Below are positions 46,746 to 58,745 of a stretch of DNA of 64,000 bases, in pieces. The stretch comes from Ancistrus triradiatus (lineage: Eukaryota > Chordata > Actinopteri > Siluriformes > Loricariidae). Position numbers and translations under genes: made by a program. The DNA lies in NCBI GenBank assembly GCA_025084515.1, contig JAJAGP010000014.1:1554551-1618550 (forward strand), given 5' to 3'. Each line of letters begins with the position of its first letter. Within the stretch, counting starts at the first letter, position 1. The notes under the pieces were generated by a model. The model had not been told where the DNA came from. It searched no databases and saw only the letters and a program-made list of their open reading frames with translations.

Positions 46746-47225
46746 CAGTATTAACAAAAAGCCAGACTTTTTAAAATTTACACACATGCGCTCTATGGTG
46801 TAATGCAAACACTGCTTCTAATTGTGAGCTCTGTTATTTTATTACTCTCACTGCTAACAGATTCATCATATTTAGCGTACAGGCAAGGACCCTTCATCAG
46901 ACACCCTTACAACACAGGAGTGAAGGATGAACCTTTGAACCTTTAAAGAGTCCATAAACTTTTGACTGTATGGCATGTAAGGAGGAGTGCAGCTCATACT
47001 GGATTTAAATTCATCATGTACAAAGAGAATGCAAGATGAACCCGTACTGTACATTTTAAGACAGGATTAGAATAACAACGTGGGCTGTGCGGGGCTCGCT
47101 TAAGACCCTTAATTTCAGGCTTATATGTAATACACACCACTCCTGAATTCTTCCTGGCGTGGATTCTGCAAGGTGTTCTGAGCGTGCATGTGGACATATG
47201 GAACTGCTGCATGTTTGTACTGCAA
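46746..47225. other. Non-coding, nothing recognised
   Basis: AT-rich unique sequence. Confidence 0.4.
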
Positions 47226-47860
47226 ATCTCCCGTTCTACCACATCCCAGATGTTCGGTAATGGATTTAGGTCTGGTTACTGAAGAGGCCACGTTAAACTC
47301 GTCGCAATGGACACCATCGTGAAGTCCAGTTGTACTGCCCCTGGCATCATTAAGCTCAGAGTTGCTGGTACCTAAAGTGCAAGTTTGCTTCATGAAGCTT
47401 GCGAGAGGTTCCTGAGTCAGCGCTCCTCAGGGTGGGAGCTAGATCTTGTGGGTCTTGAACATGACCCTGAGCACAGAAAGTTCAGTTGTACAGAGCCTGA
47501 TGCTGTTAAGTTCAGGTGTAAGGTTTCCAGCACTGAAAGTTCAGGCTGTGCTTCATGTTTGTTCCGGATGCCTATTTCCTGGATGTTTCCACCTTGTCAG
47601 AGGCTCCAGAGTCTCAGGCCTGCTCAGGGTGAGGGGCTGGGTCTCGTGTCATAACAAGCAATGCCCTAGGAGTTTGTGCCACCATGATACAGTTGTAGTT
47701 TGAGCATTCTTCTTTCTCTGACTTTAATCAAGAAGGTCACAGAACGTCTTTATACCGAAAAATCTGCAGTATCTGAAAAAGTCAAACCACCCAGTCTGGC
47801 ACCAACAGCCATGGCACTTAGATCACATTTTCCACATCTGGCGGAAGAAATTGGAGTAGG
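47226..47860. mobile_element. Two parts of a widespread teleost interspersed repeat, split by unrelated sequence
   Basis: 47236-47295 (CTACCACATCCCAGATGTTC, GGTCTGGTTACTGAAGAGGC) and 47765-47850 (GCAGTATCTGAAAAAGTCAA, CAGTCTGGCACCAACAGCCA TGGCACTTAGATCACATTTT) match, from memory, two neighbouring blocks of a non-coding repeat common in fish genomes. About 470 bp of other sequence lies between, where I recall a much shorter gap, so an insertion or divergence is likely. Class uncertain. Confidence 0.5.
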
Positions 47861-49240
47861 AAAAATGGGGGAGAACAAGCCAAATTCCACACAAACAGCA
47901 ACTGGAGGCAAGGATTCAGTCCGAGATCCTGGATATCTGCAGCCCCAGCACTACCAGCAGCACTACTGGCCCTACTGAATTTTTGTATGTTTTATAAGCT
48001 TAGTTTTATGATATATATATATTTTTTACAATACTCAACCAGTCTATACATGATCCATCGTTGTGAGAAACCGACTCTCATGCTGTCCTCCATAAATGTT
48101 GACACCACCATGCCATACTCGTCAGTCATACTCAGAACATTCCCAGCTTTAAACTCTCCATGGGGACCTGGAAACGAAAAAGTGAAAAAGTCCCCTGGTG
48201 CTCTTTTGTGGTCTCTTGCTTCCCTACCATTCTCTTTTCGGAGTTTTCTCACAAAATTCGTGGCATGAATGGCTGGAAGATTTGATGTCAGCGAAGCTCC
48301 TCCATGCATCTGGAGCGCAGCGGTCTGTGTGCAAACACAAGGCGAGTTACATTTACTACAACAGACTCTTCCTAACAATCTGTAGTCACTTATAATGATT
48401 GTTTATAGTCAATAACATAATTTACTCTTTCTCAAAAAGACCAGACTTACTGGACATGGATCAGTAAAGCCACCCAAATTGTCAAAAATAATTGCAAACA
48501 TCATGAATTGCGGTGACGAAGCTGCAGCGGTTTTGCTAGAAACAACAGGACCTTGTGAGGTAATGTGCAACGGAATTGATCACAACCACGACAGGCAAGT
48601 CATAATGCATCATAAAAGATATAGTAAGCACCTATAATGTTGCAGTATGGAGATGAAGGGCCTGCAAACCAAAGCACAATATGGAGATAGACAGACAGAC
48701 GAATAGATAGAGATAAATACGTCGATAGACAGATTTTGTTAGATTCACACGGTCTAAAAATGAATTCTCATTGCTTTAAAAAAGTCTTAAGCCAAGTATT
48801 TTTACGTCTAATCGTCTAAGATTCAGGTTAAGGATCTGTAGAGTTTTATAATAAAGCAGCACTGTGAGTTTCCAGTCTCCTAAAACACAAGAACTCACTT
48901 GTCTGGTCTTCATTGCTTACACTGCCCTCATCTGTCAAGTATTTAGAACTACAAATACTTTCGATCTCCGGATTAAACCCATGTTCATGTTCTGCTCCCG
49001 AGTTAGAGGTTCAGACAGAACATAAGGAAACCCAGACAGTGTTGTGGGCAGATTAGGCAGCATTTACTACACGACAGATTACTGGCCTGATATTTCCATT
49101 GTACGTTAGGAAGCCTCTCATTTTTATCAATGGTGTATAAATTTGTATTTACCTATTTGATTATTTGCATTTTGAACCTCTAATTGAAAAAAAATACAGT
49201 TTTTACATGCAGCTAAGTTAAAATCATTCTGTTATGGCAG
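47861..49240. other. Non-coding; short GATA/GACA run only
   Basis: Imperfect ATAGACAGACAGACGAATAGATAGAGATA at 48685-48730. The 128-codon minus-strand frame (47992-48378) has no domain. No gene supported. Confidence 0.45.
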
Positions 49241-49246
49241 TTTTCA

Positions 49247-49440
49247 TCAGCCTTTCCTGGTGAGACAGAGAAGGTCAGCCCAGACTTCTGTATCCCCAGC
49301 CACAGATTTCAGTTCCTCTTGAGGGACCTCCAGACGTTTCCAAACCAACTGTGAGATATAATCACTCCAGTGGATGCTGGGTCTGCCCTGGGGTCTCCGT
49401 CCAGTGCCTGGAACAGCTCGAGCGCAAACAGGAGGCATCC
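49247..49440 (-). pseudogene. C-terminal fragment of a non-LTR retrotransposon polyprotein
   Basis: The minus-strand frame reads PGTGRRPQGRPSIHWSDYI, then a WKRLEVPQEELKSVAG segment and ends in a stop after LLCLTRKG. I know this arginine/proline then W-x-D-Y-I then EEL..VA pattern as the tail after the reverse transcriptase in fish LINE-type elements. About 60 codons, 5'-truncated as usual for LINE copies; the reverse transcriptase proper is absent. Confidence 0.65.
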
Positions 49441-49461
49441 ATGTAAGTTGAACAAGTAGGG

Positions 49462-49870
49462 ATGTAACGATACACTCTGCTCATGGTTTGATTCGATTTT
49501 CTGATGATAAGACCTTCAATAAAATATGTTCCTTTTAAATTTGTGAAGTGTAAAAACAATGCAAAATAAAGCACATTTTCTTGTTTAAGTTTCCTGCAAT
49601 TAAAACAATGACTGGAAACAAAATAGGCTTTTTTATTTCTGAAGAACAACAAATCAAAATAATGTGTAGTTTCTTGTATGGAATTTTTTTTAGTCCCCCG
49701 CAGTTAAAGTACATTATAAGGAGCTTTAAATAATACTACCGCAACAAAATGTGCTATTGCAACAGTTTCACCAAATTTCAGTAACTGAATGCTATCTTAA
49801 ATTGAAACTGAAAGCAAACAACCAAGTTTCCATTGCAGAACGGATTATAATTAAGACAATAACGGCATTC
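49462..49870 (+). mobile_element. 'GGGATGTAACGATGCAC' repeat family, end plus interior
   Basis: Begins AGGGATGTAACGATACACTC, the inverted partner of the end at 6509-6528, followed by GATTCGATTTTCTGATGATA. The interior block at 49629-49676 matches 4538-4585. AT-rich, no coding capacity. It adjoins the LINE fragment at 49247-49440. Confidence 0.6.
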
Positions 49871-50444
49871 ATTTATTCATGGAACAGGTTGGACAGGGAC
49901 GCAGACTGACCAGTAAAGAGTGAGCTTTGTCTAAGGACACCAGTACAATGATTACAAATCTACTGCTGCTGACTCGATGGCTTGCCAAGCTCACCCTCAT
50001 TTTCCATCACTCATAAACTCATGAACAAGAAAGTCCCTGACCTGAAAACCACCACTAGGGGCAGGCTTTCTCCCTAAAGAGAGATCCATATTATTTTCCA
50101 GGATAAAGTTATTATAACCTACCAATGAGGGTAAAAACAAACCAATTTGTGAAATGATCTTTCTTCTGGACCCCTCTTCTATCTCTCCCTTGCTTGCTTT
50201 GCCCAAACCTGGCACTGTTCTCTGTTCTGCTCTGGGTGGGCATATACCCGAATCTGCAAGCTCCCTGGACGCCTCGATGTGTAACGCGTACACACGCTTG
50301 GGCAAAACACAAAGGTTTCGTCTGTGCACCGTGTAGAGATGTGTCCAGGTTACCTGTCCTGGTGTGATGAGCACACATACAAAGCTCTGCCTGTTCGAGC
50401 AGCTGAAAGGCATTAAAGAGACACCTTGTTCAGTGATTGCTAAC

Positions 50445-50446
<2 letters not shown>
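49871..50446. other. Non-coding, nothing recognised
   Basis: A 138-codon minus-strand frame (49997-50413) is present but has neither domain nor splice support. Confidence 0.4.

Positions 50447-50488
<42 letters not shown>
50447..50488. repeat. (TG)21 microsatellite
   Basis: Pure TG run. Confidence 0.95.
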
Positions 50489-51240
50489 TTTATGGTTGAA
50501 AGATTTTTCCTGGCCAATGAGAAGAATTTTGTCATTTGGTCCAGGCTGGAATCAAACTAATGGACTTGTGCGTTTACACACAGTGTGTTTGCGTATCTAG
50601 ATATAGCGGACATTGTGCGTACGCACACCGGAGCATCTGGGAAGGATTATACTCCTGTTTCTTCATGGCCTCCCTGTCCTGTTCCCTTCCCCAGACATCA
50701 CAGCCCTCTCCAAATGTCCCTATTAGAGTGAGACAGAGTGACTTGGCACCAGTTCAGAAATGTGCACGTGACCGAAGAAAGCCCGGCCCGGTGTTCCCTC
50801 TCCTTCTCTAAAAGCCCTAATTCCCACAGATTCATCACCTTGGCCAGATTCCTGGGCGACAGCTGGAGAATCAGACAGCTGATGCAGTGTCTCACCCGCA
50901 CACTACAACCGCGTACACACCCGTACACACACTAAGGTTTCCTTGGGGGCGAATTGCAGTACCGTGCTTCCCCTAACCTGTTGAGCTCTTCTCTTGTTGT
51001 TCATCTAAAGTGTGTAGACAATGTAAACACAATATGAATATCTACAAACTCTTTAAGGTCTAAGATGTACACACATAGGCCTTGACATATGATTGAGCAG
51101 CCTTCTATCTGACTTTGTACAAATTTGCAACCAGTGTTGCAGAAAACTTTTGTACAGCTGAACCAATTTATGTATGTTTATTTGTGGGTTGTGATGGATT
51201 TTGCAAGCAGATTAACACCGTTCTTCATGTTCAAGAGATA
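50489..51240. other. Non-coding, nothing recognised
   Basis: Unique sequence without supported gene. Confidence 0.45.
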
Positions 51241-51600
51241 GTGGCTTGGTGGAAGGAACCGGCTGCTGTAAAGGCCAGTTCTTGAGAGCCTGGGTTCGGA
51301 TCCTGGATTATGGAACTCCGTGATGGACTGGTGTCCTTTCCAGGGTGTACCTCTCGCTCTCTCTCTGTCCCAGTGTTTATCCTGTGCTGATGTAGTGTGT
51401 CACAGCACATCTGGCCAATTTAGAGTAACCAATTAATCTATGCATGTCTTTGGAATGTGGGAGGAAACCGGAATACCTTTAGAAAACCCATGAGGACATG
51501 GGGAGGACATGTAAACTCCACAAGGGCAGGATTGAACCGAGGATCTCTGGATCTGTGAGGGAACCACACTCACTGCACGCACCACCGGGACACCCAACCA
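51241..51600. mobile_element. Pair of type 2 SINE copies in inverted arrangement
   Basis: Left piece, plus sense: head CTGGGTTCGGATCCTGGA (about 51290-51307) and tail GTGATGGACTGGTGTCCTTTCCAGGGTGTACC (51319-51350). Right piece, minus sense: CAATTTAGAGTAACCAATTA, GGAATGTGGGAGGAAACCGG, GACATGGGGAGGACATG, AGGATTGAACCGAGG and CACCACCGGGACACC. The two face tail to tail. Confidence 0.65.
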
Positions 51601-52495
51601 ACCATGTAGGATAAACAGGGATAAAGTCATTTAAATATATAAGATATGAAAATGATCTGGTTGGTTTTATGGTCAAACTGGTACAAAATTAATGCATTTT
51701 GTGGAACATCCTTGCCTTTTTGTTGTATAGTGAATCAGAAAAACATTCGACTCTGCAGATTCAGTCACAAGATGGGCAAGAAAGCAAAACCCCTGGAGAT
51801 GAAGTCAAGTGTGATAGAGACACAGCTTTTGGGAAGAGGCTTCGATCAGGGATCGACTGGGGTCACAGCAACAGTGACCTCTGCTGGCTGTGCAATAGAT
51901 TGACATTTCATCCAGGTCATGCTTCAGCTGCATTCTCTGAGACGTTTTCCAGGACAAGCAGGGATAAAAGTAAAATAACATGAATCCTCTGATTGATTTC
52001 CAAACTGTTGGTGATTATGGGTCCATTGTGTTGACATAACTACACAAGACACTAGCCCAAGATCTTCAAGGGTTAATGGGTTAAATACAGTTTGAAAGCA
52101 TTAGTCTGGTGGGGTACGCTTCAGTTCATTAAGTCTGGATGAGGATCCCCTACAAACAACTGTCTTTGTCTGTCAGTCGTTTCCTTCTAGCGGTTTTGTC
52201 ATCTGTCATCCGTGTAGGAAGAGACTGTGAGTCCAGTCTGCCGCTTTGTTGTGGCTGGAACCAGATGGGTATGAATGAGTGCAGATGACAACAGGTGGAT
52301 GGGTAGAAACCATTAAACAGTCCTGCGTTTGTCCCTCTCTGTCTCTGAGTGTTTGCGTTTGTGGTTGTGTGAAGAAAAGACGATCTGTGCTTATGTATCC
52401 CAGCTGCATGGGCTAAGAAGACAGCGAGATGACAGCTGTGATCACATGCTTGTCCACTTCAGTCCAGATGTTTCATCTAAAACTGTGTCTTTATC
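51601..52495. other. Non-coding, nothing recognised
   Basis: Two overlapping plus-strand frames (51646-51983) have no recognised domain. Confidence 0.4.
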
Positions 52496-52518
52496 AGAGA
52501 GAGAGAGAGAGAGAGAGA
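52496..52518. repeat. (GA)11 microsatellite
   Basis: Pure GA run; encodes a spurious Glu-Arg string. Confidence 0.9.
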
Positions 52519-53007
52519 AAGAGGTCATACAACAATGGGAGCCATTCAGACTGGGATATCCTCTGTTTACAGTAAGTGGAGATGAGACACTGAAAATGAA
52601 GTAGAGGAAAAAGAGACAAAGAACACACCTCTGGCTCCCGCAGATCTCCCTCTCTCTCTCCTGTTAGGAAGTCAGCCGTGCTCAAAAGTTCAAAGGTTCA
52701 CCGAGCAGATCGGGAAGCGCCACCAGTCACGCGACTTTTTCGTCAGGAGAGTCGACAACCATCCATAAACAGCATGGGCTCTGGTCAGAGGAATCCAGCG
52801 TTCTGCCGCTTAAGCAAACAAATGCAGTGGATTTCTGTTTGGAGAATTTTCCTGGCTGATTTGGAGGGACAGCCAAGAGCCAGAGAGCAGAGAAATTTCC
52901 CCTCCACTCATGAATTGTCAAACGGAGTGAGAAAATAAGCACAGAGGTCAATTGTGAAGGAACACACTGAATCATCTAGAGGTTTATTTATGTATTAATT
53001 CTCCAGA

Positions 53008-53009
<2 letters not shown>

Positions 53010-53068
<59 letters not shown>
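53010..53068. repeat. (CT)29 microsatellite
   Basis: Long uninterrupted CT run of 59 bp. Confidence 0.95.
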
Positions 53069-53072
<4 letters not shown>

Positions 53073-53619
53073 CAGAAGGTCAGGGTCGACTAAGTGGAAT
53101 GCATTCCATCTGGACTAAAAAGCACAATCTGATCTGGCAGACAGAAACAATTCAACACTAACTCCTCCGTCTGCTAATTCGATGTGTCATTTCCTTCCGG
53201 CGTGCACCATAAAATCCGCTTCTATACACGGCTTTAATATGCCGCGGGTTTCTCTCGCTCATTCAGCACAATTTATATCTGATGACAAATTTTTCAATCT
53301 GACCACATATGCAGTAGATACATCTGAAACTAATACTGAATTTAAAAAAAGGATGAAAGCAAGACAAAGTTAAAAGAACAAAAAAAGGAAGGGGTATTGC
53401 AAAATTCAGCATTCATAAAAAGAGAATTGGAAAGCGAAGAACACTTTGAGATGACTAGTTTTAAAACGGCAACAGTCATAAAAAGAAAAGAACACGAGTA
53501 AAAAACAATAAATGTAACCTAATTTAAAACTAATAAAAAAATAAAAATGGAAAAGTAAAGCTGAACGAAAACATGTGAGGGTGGCACGGTGGCGCCGGGG
53601 AGGTTGTTCCTCCAGGTAC

Positions 53620-54560
53620 AAAAATAAAATGAACAACCTGAAATATAAATAACAATATAGTAAGGACATATTAATAATAATAATAAGGACATATTTAAAA
53701 AAAAAACACTTCAAGGCTTCCTGTCCCCACAAGGTAAAAATGTGTTTATGCTTATGAGGACATTTGGTCACAAAGTCACCGAATTTTAAACAAAATCTGC
53801 AATAAAAAGACAAAAATCATTTCAATATTAAATATAAGAAAATCAAAATTCTAAAGTGGAAAATTAAACCAATTAAACAGAAACGCCATTTTTAAAGTAT
53901 AATTAAAAAATGTAAAATAAAAGCAGCCAAACACACACACACACAAAAAAACATAAATAATAACCACTTCAAGTCTTCGTGTCCCTACAAGGTAAAAAAA
54001 AATTAATTAATTAATAATAAAACCGGATAATTATTATAATTAAATATATAGTAAACATTAACACTAATGCAGTCACTAAGTAAAAAAAAAAATCTACAAT
54101 AAAAAGGCAGAAATATCAACAACAATGAATATAATAAAATGTAAATTCTGAAGTGGACAATTATACCAAATAAAAAAGAAAATGCCTTTTTTTTGTAAGT
54201 CTAATTAAAAAATATAGAAATAAAAGCAGCTCAACACACACACACACACACACATATAAATAATAATAATTTTTCTATCCTTGTGAGGACATTTGGTCCC
54301 CACTATGTAATATAAACATGACTCCCCCCGGCACACAAAACCAATAAACATTAAACAATAATTCAATAAATTGTAATCATTAAAACTAAATTTTAAACAG
54401 AATCTTCAATAAAAAGACAACAACATTGAACACAACAAAATATAAATTCTAAAGTGGAAAATGATGCCAAAAAAATATATATATAAATTTCAAGTCTAAT
54501 TTTAGTCTAAAATAAAAGCAGCACGGACAAAGATCAACACAAATCCCCTCAAAAACACAC
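53620..54560. repeat. Degenerate tandem array, about 300-bp unit, three to four units
   Basis: The landmark ATTCTAAAGTGGAAAAT (with variants) recurs at 53848, 54145 and 54446, spacings 297 and 301 bp. Each unit also carries AATAAAAAGAC/GGC-AAAA, a TCTAATTAAAAAAT word, ATAAAAGCAGC followed by a CA run, and the GTCCC(C)ACAAGG or GAGGACATTTGGTC phrase. The last phrase links the array to the interspersed copies at 6930 and 60295. Very A-rich on the plus strand and non-coding. Confidence 0.75.
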
Positions 54561-54650
54561 ATAAGTATTGGGACACGTTAAACAAGGTAAATAAGAGCAA
54601 AACAGCTGGAGCCGGGGGAACGAGGTGAAGACATGAAAGACATCCAGTAT

Positions 54651-54652
<2 letters not shown>

Positions 54653-54724
<72 letters not shown>
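54653..54724. repeat. (CA)36 microsatellite
   Basis: The longest uninterrupted dinucleotide run in the window (72 bp), at the right edge of the tandem array region. Confidence 0.95.
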
Positions 54725-54725
<1 letters not shown>

Positions 54726-54825
54726 CCTTCAATGCTAGATTGTGTGTAACACCTGTTCACTCTACCAGATGTGAGCTGGAAGGGGGAGCCAGACAAAAAA
54801 AAACAGCTTTCCTTTCTGGAAGTGG

Positions 54826-54888
<63 letters not shown>

Positions 54889-54897
54889 ACACACACA
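54826..54897. repeat. Compound (CT)n(CA)n microsatellite
   Basis: CT run to about 54846 passing directly into a CA run with one CAGACA interruption. Confidence 0.95.
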
Positions 54898-54902
54898 GAA
54901 CT

Positions 54903-54995
54903 GATACGATCTTACAATCCAAGCGATTGTGGGTTACGGGTCTTGCTGAAGGTTAACAGTGGCAGCTTGACAGAGGTGGGATTTGAACCCCAGAC
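54903..54995 (-). mobile_element. Type 1 SINE fragment
   Basis: GATCTTACAATCCAAGCGAT TGTGGGTTACGGGTCTTGCTGAAGG, then CAGAGGTGGGATTTGAACCCC. Closely parallels 13170-13250 and has the same orientation. The tail end toward the CA array is lost. Confidence 0.65.
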
Positions 54996-55555
54996 TTGTT
55001 AACAGAGACTTTTGCAGTGGAACATTTAGCGCAGTACAATAAACTAATTCTTATCTTTGTGTCTTTTATACAACATCAAACACACAAAACAGAAAAGAAA
55101 AAGTGAAACGTTACCATGTTGTTTCCTGCCTTCGAGACTGCGTTTCTCATTTCTGTCAACAGGTGTCGCAAGGGTTCATTTGTGCTAGTTTTCTGCCGTT
55201 CAGACGTGAATTAGATGGAGATAAGACCTGTTTTCTAATGGCTTGGCAGCACTGCCTATAATTTTTTTTCTCCAAACATACCTTAGATGATTGTAAACAG
55301 TTTAATCCTTATTTCATCTGTCCACAGTACCTGATTCCAGAATGACTGACTTATCTCTGTTTTGTCTTATAACTTTAATAACTTTATATTGCTGCACCTG
55401 CTCCTGTAACTTTCATTCAGATCCTTGAGAGTCATGTGAGAGTCTTGCCTTGCATACCTGACCAGTCTACAATGGACAAAACCAAGCCCATTTCCACTGC
55501 CGCTCAGATTTGTTTCCATTTTCCACGGGCTTTGTTTAGATGGAGACCTGAGTTT
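54996..55555. other. Non-coding, possible DNA-transposon scrap
   Basis: CTTATTTCATCTGTCCACAG TACCTGATTCCAGAATGAC (55310-55348) has the style of antisense transposon text found in fish genomes, but I could not confirm a family. Confidence 0.35.
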
Positions 55556-55564
55556 GAGTCTTGA

Positions 55565-55705
55565 TGGTGCCTCTGGACTGGCTGGGCACTCCGCAGACAC
55601 AATTGGCCACGTATGATGGAGGGAAGGTCGGCTGGAGATCATCACCAACCCTGATGTGCTAGAAGTCATGGAAAGACCTGGCCATACCATAATTGGGGAG
55701 AAAAG
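55565..55705 (+). mobile_element. Fragment of a common fish SINE-like repeat
   Basis: CTCTGGACTGGCTGGGCACT, GCAGACACAATTGGCCACGT and the ending ATAATTGGGGAGAAAAGAA follow the order of blocks of a repeat I know from many teleosts, with the middle mostly deleted. The 114-codon minus-strand frame over it is spurious. Confidence 0.5.
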
Positions 55706-58535
55706 AATCATGTTAAATGGTGAAATAAACCCAGAGATCTTTTGTGAATTCAGACTTTTGGGGTCTAGAGAATATGCAATTGAGAAGACGGTTAGAAATC
55801 GCTGTGTAAGTTTGATGCCAGTTAATTAAACATATAGCAAAGTCAAACACACATCGTGGGAATCAAAGCTCTGGCACCGAAGCCTGTTCTCGCTCTCATA
55901 CACACAGAAACACATGCAAAAAGATTTAATGCTCTGCGGTGTCACTGAGCATAACAATACATTTCCAACAATGTCTTGTGACTGAACCCTTCGCTACGGC
56001 TAACCCCGATCAGATGAGTGCAGCAATCTGGGATTATATGTGCGCTTAGAAGAGGGAGGGATAATGGGAAAGGAATGTGTGCTGGTGCTGCAAGGGCTCC
56101 ATGGAGCCAGAACACAAACCACAACACAAAAAGCAGGCACACAAATCAGGCTCCGGGCCCACACTCATTCTCTCTCTCCACCTCGCTTTCTTTCTGTCTT
56201 CCTGTGCCGACCTACTGGAGTCGGCTGTTGATGCTGGCGGCTTGCCCCGTTCGGAAGAAGCTTGCCCCATCCACCCCCCCGCCTCGTTCTCTCTCACTCA
56301 CACTCAGTTGCTGGGGAAAATACTGACGACTTGACATCGTCCGTGGAAAAAGCGATCAGCCGAGGGATGCTCGCAACCCCCTTCAGTGTACCCGACGTTA
56401 GATTTGAGGTCCTAAACACATGCAAAAAAAAAAAAAAAGAAAAGAAAAACCCCACACACTTTTGAAGTTTCCACAAAGTGACAGAAAGCTTTCAGTGGTG
56501 TCCAAAACACACAACCTCAAGAACAATGAGTGAGGGACTGTTGGGTGGTGTTAATGTGTGGTATAGTGGAGAGGCATGGGAAACACTTGAGAAGACTGTG
56601 TGTGTGTCAGCGCTATCCAATCACATCATGCCTCATATCACAATAAACACTTCGCACTTTCCCAATGCAGCGATGCCACGCAGTCAGCATATCCACATGA
56701 AGTGTTGATTTTTACAGACTGGTTGGACTTTCTTTTTTTATTGAAGCCTTTCTGATATAAACAGCGGCAATGTTGGCATTGATGCCTGCTGTGGTGAACA
56801 CAGGTCAGTATTAAAACACACTCAACTTATACTAAGCCATGTTTGGTCCAGTAGCCACTCCTGGATTTAGCAAAAGCAATACCAAGGGTCTAGTAGCGAT
56901 ATAAAACTAACTTTGCCAACTTTGATGGGGAATTTGGCTGGCTTGCAGGAAGCCCTGAGCACAAGTCCACCTTTGAGACTGGAATGCCAGCAGTGAGCCA
57001 GTTCATTGTATCATCAAGTCAATAATCAATAATAAAGGTGCAGCAGTTATGAAGAAGAAACGTTATAGAACATGTTTACAACCAAGCTCTGCCCCTAACT
57101 TAACACACACACTCAAACCCAAACAGAAATGACGGACTTCCGCTGTTTAACTCCCACCTCTGCTCACTGATTGGCAGTTGAGGTGACCAGCTGATTCTTT
57201 TTATACTTTATTGTTTTATAATTTACTAACAGTTGCAGTTACTAGCTAACCTAAGCATAGACCAGAAAGCTGGACCTTGGAATGAGGTACACAGTGGAAA
57301 AAATGATGCATGCCTCCATGAAAGCTTCCATCACATTGTTAGGACACCACGTAGAAAAATTTTAGTCCTCAGGAGAATTAAAAAAGTAAAACATCTTGAG
57401 TGTCTTACTTCCATGATTTTTGCCATGGTATTCTGTGCAAGAACACAAGTCGCAGGCGAAAGCTTGCCTTGAAAGGGACACGAGTTCATTTTTCCGGAAT
57501 CCAGTTTTTTCCATCAGCAGATGACCATGAGAATCAAGATGCACAATGTGAACGAAACTCTAGGGGAGACGTGAGATTTTTGCTTGGGAGAAAAACCTGA
57601 GAGACAGCAGAGCTAAGTCGGTCTATTTTTGACATTTGATCTAACATTTGTCTAGGTGAAACGACAGAGACATGACGGAGAGCTTTTCCTTTCCTGTGCT
57701 TTAATCTCCTCACCTTCCCAGCCATAGAGAGAGTTTTCTAGTTCTATGTTCTATGTAAGTGTTTAACCAAAGGGATGGTGAAAGGAATTCACTGATTATA
57801 AACACTAACAGAATAAACTCTAATCTTAACTCTTATATTTTCCAAGTGGCATTCACAATTCTAAATAACCTTACATTACCAGAAATCTCAGTCAGCACTT
57901 CACCTCCGTTCGGCCCCTCAAACACAAACATGTTTACAGTTATGACTTAGAACCTATTAGCTTAAACAGACACACAAAACTCTCTCATACAATTAAAAAA
58001 CATGTTTTATTACCAGTAGACTTAAAAGATTTAAATCAATCGTTTCGACCTGAAAATTACAGATGGCTTAAATTAAATTCAATTAAAGGAGAGCACTTTA
58101 TATGGTGACGTCGCTGCGGTGCTCGTCAGCAGACTGTAACAAAAAATCCGAAGGCGCTCATGAGCGGCCACAAAAAGTACACAGTGTGAGTAATCAAAGG
58201 AGAAGAGTGTCACAATCTCACTTTGATGAACATCCAAGCATGATCTGGAAACAGAGTGGCTGTTTAACAAAGCTGCGCTGCCACGAATCAGCTTTGATCT
58301 GATCTGACAAGATTGCTTTTGCCCTCCAAAATACTTTCTGCCTTTTGATTGTTCTCTCTTGAAACAAAGAGGACATGTACGGCGTCAATCCCTACAACGA
58401 TGAAGGGTGGAACGTGGATGTAGACAAACTTGGTTTATACTCAGTAAATTATGACAGAGAACAAGTATGACATCAGTTATGAATGCCATATAAACATCTC
58501 GCTGTAGACTGAAATGCCTATTTGTGTTGTTCACC
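55706..58535. other. Non-coding, nothing recognised
   Basis: Unique sequence with an A14 run near 56425 and short fortuitous frames. Confidence 0.45.
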
Positions 58536-58539
58536 ACAG

Positions 58540-58745
58540 CAGGTCGGGTCCCTTTTTGAGGCTTGGTCCTCCCAAGGTTTCTTCCTGATAACGTTTAAGG
58601 ATTTTCCTTGCCACTGTCGCCCTAAGCTTGCTCAGTTTGGGATTGGCCCTAGATATTAGGATATAATCTAAAACTGTAAAGCTGCTTTGAGACAATGCTC
58701 CATTGTAAAGAACACTATATAAATAAAACTGACTTGACTTGTAGT
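58540..58745 (+). mobile_element. 3' end of a non-coding retroposon-like fish repeat
   Basis: TCCTCCCAAGGTTTCTTCCT, then TTTTCCTTGCCACTGTCGCC, then GTAAAGCTGCTTTGAGACAATG and CTATATAAATAAAACTGACTTGACTTG. This closing phrase with ATAAA and a short tandem GACTT-type tail is typical of a retroposed repeat end common in Ostariophysi (from memory). A scrap of the same kind sits at about 35140-35175. Confidence 0.65.

Noticed and set aside
49997..50413. 138-codon minus-strand frame upstream of the main gene
   Set aside because: No domain and no splice signals. It overlaps another frame of equal quality, so it is probably chance.
53406..53813. 135-codon minus-strand frame rich in Phe, Tyr and Leu, like a membrane protein
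   Set aside because: Product of the A-rich tandem array read in antisense (TTT/TAT codons). Hydrophobicity is compositional.
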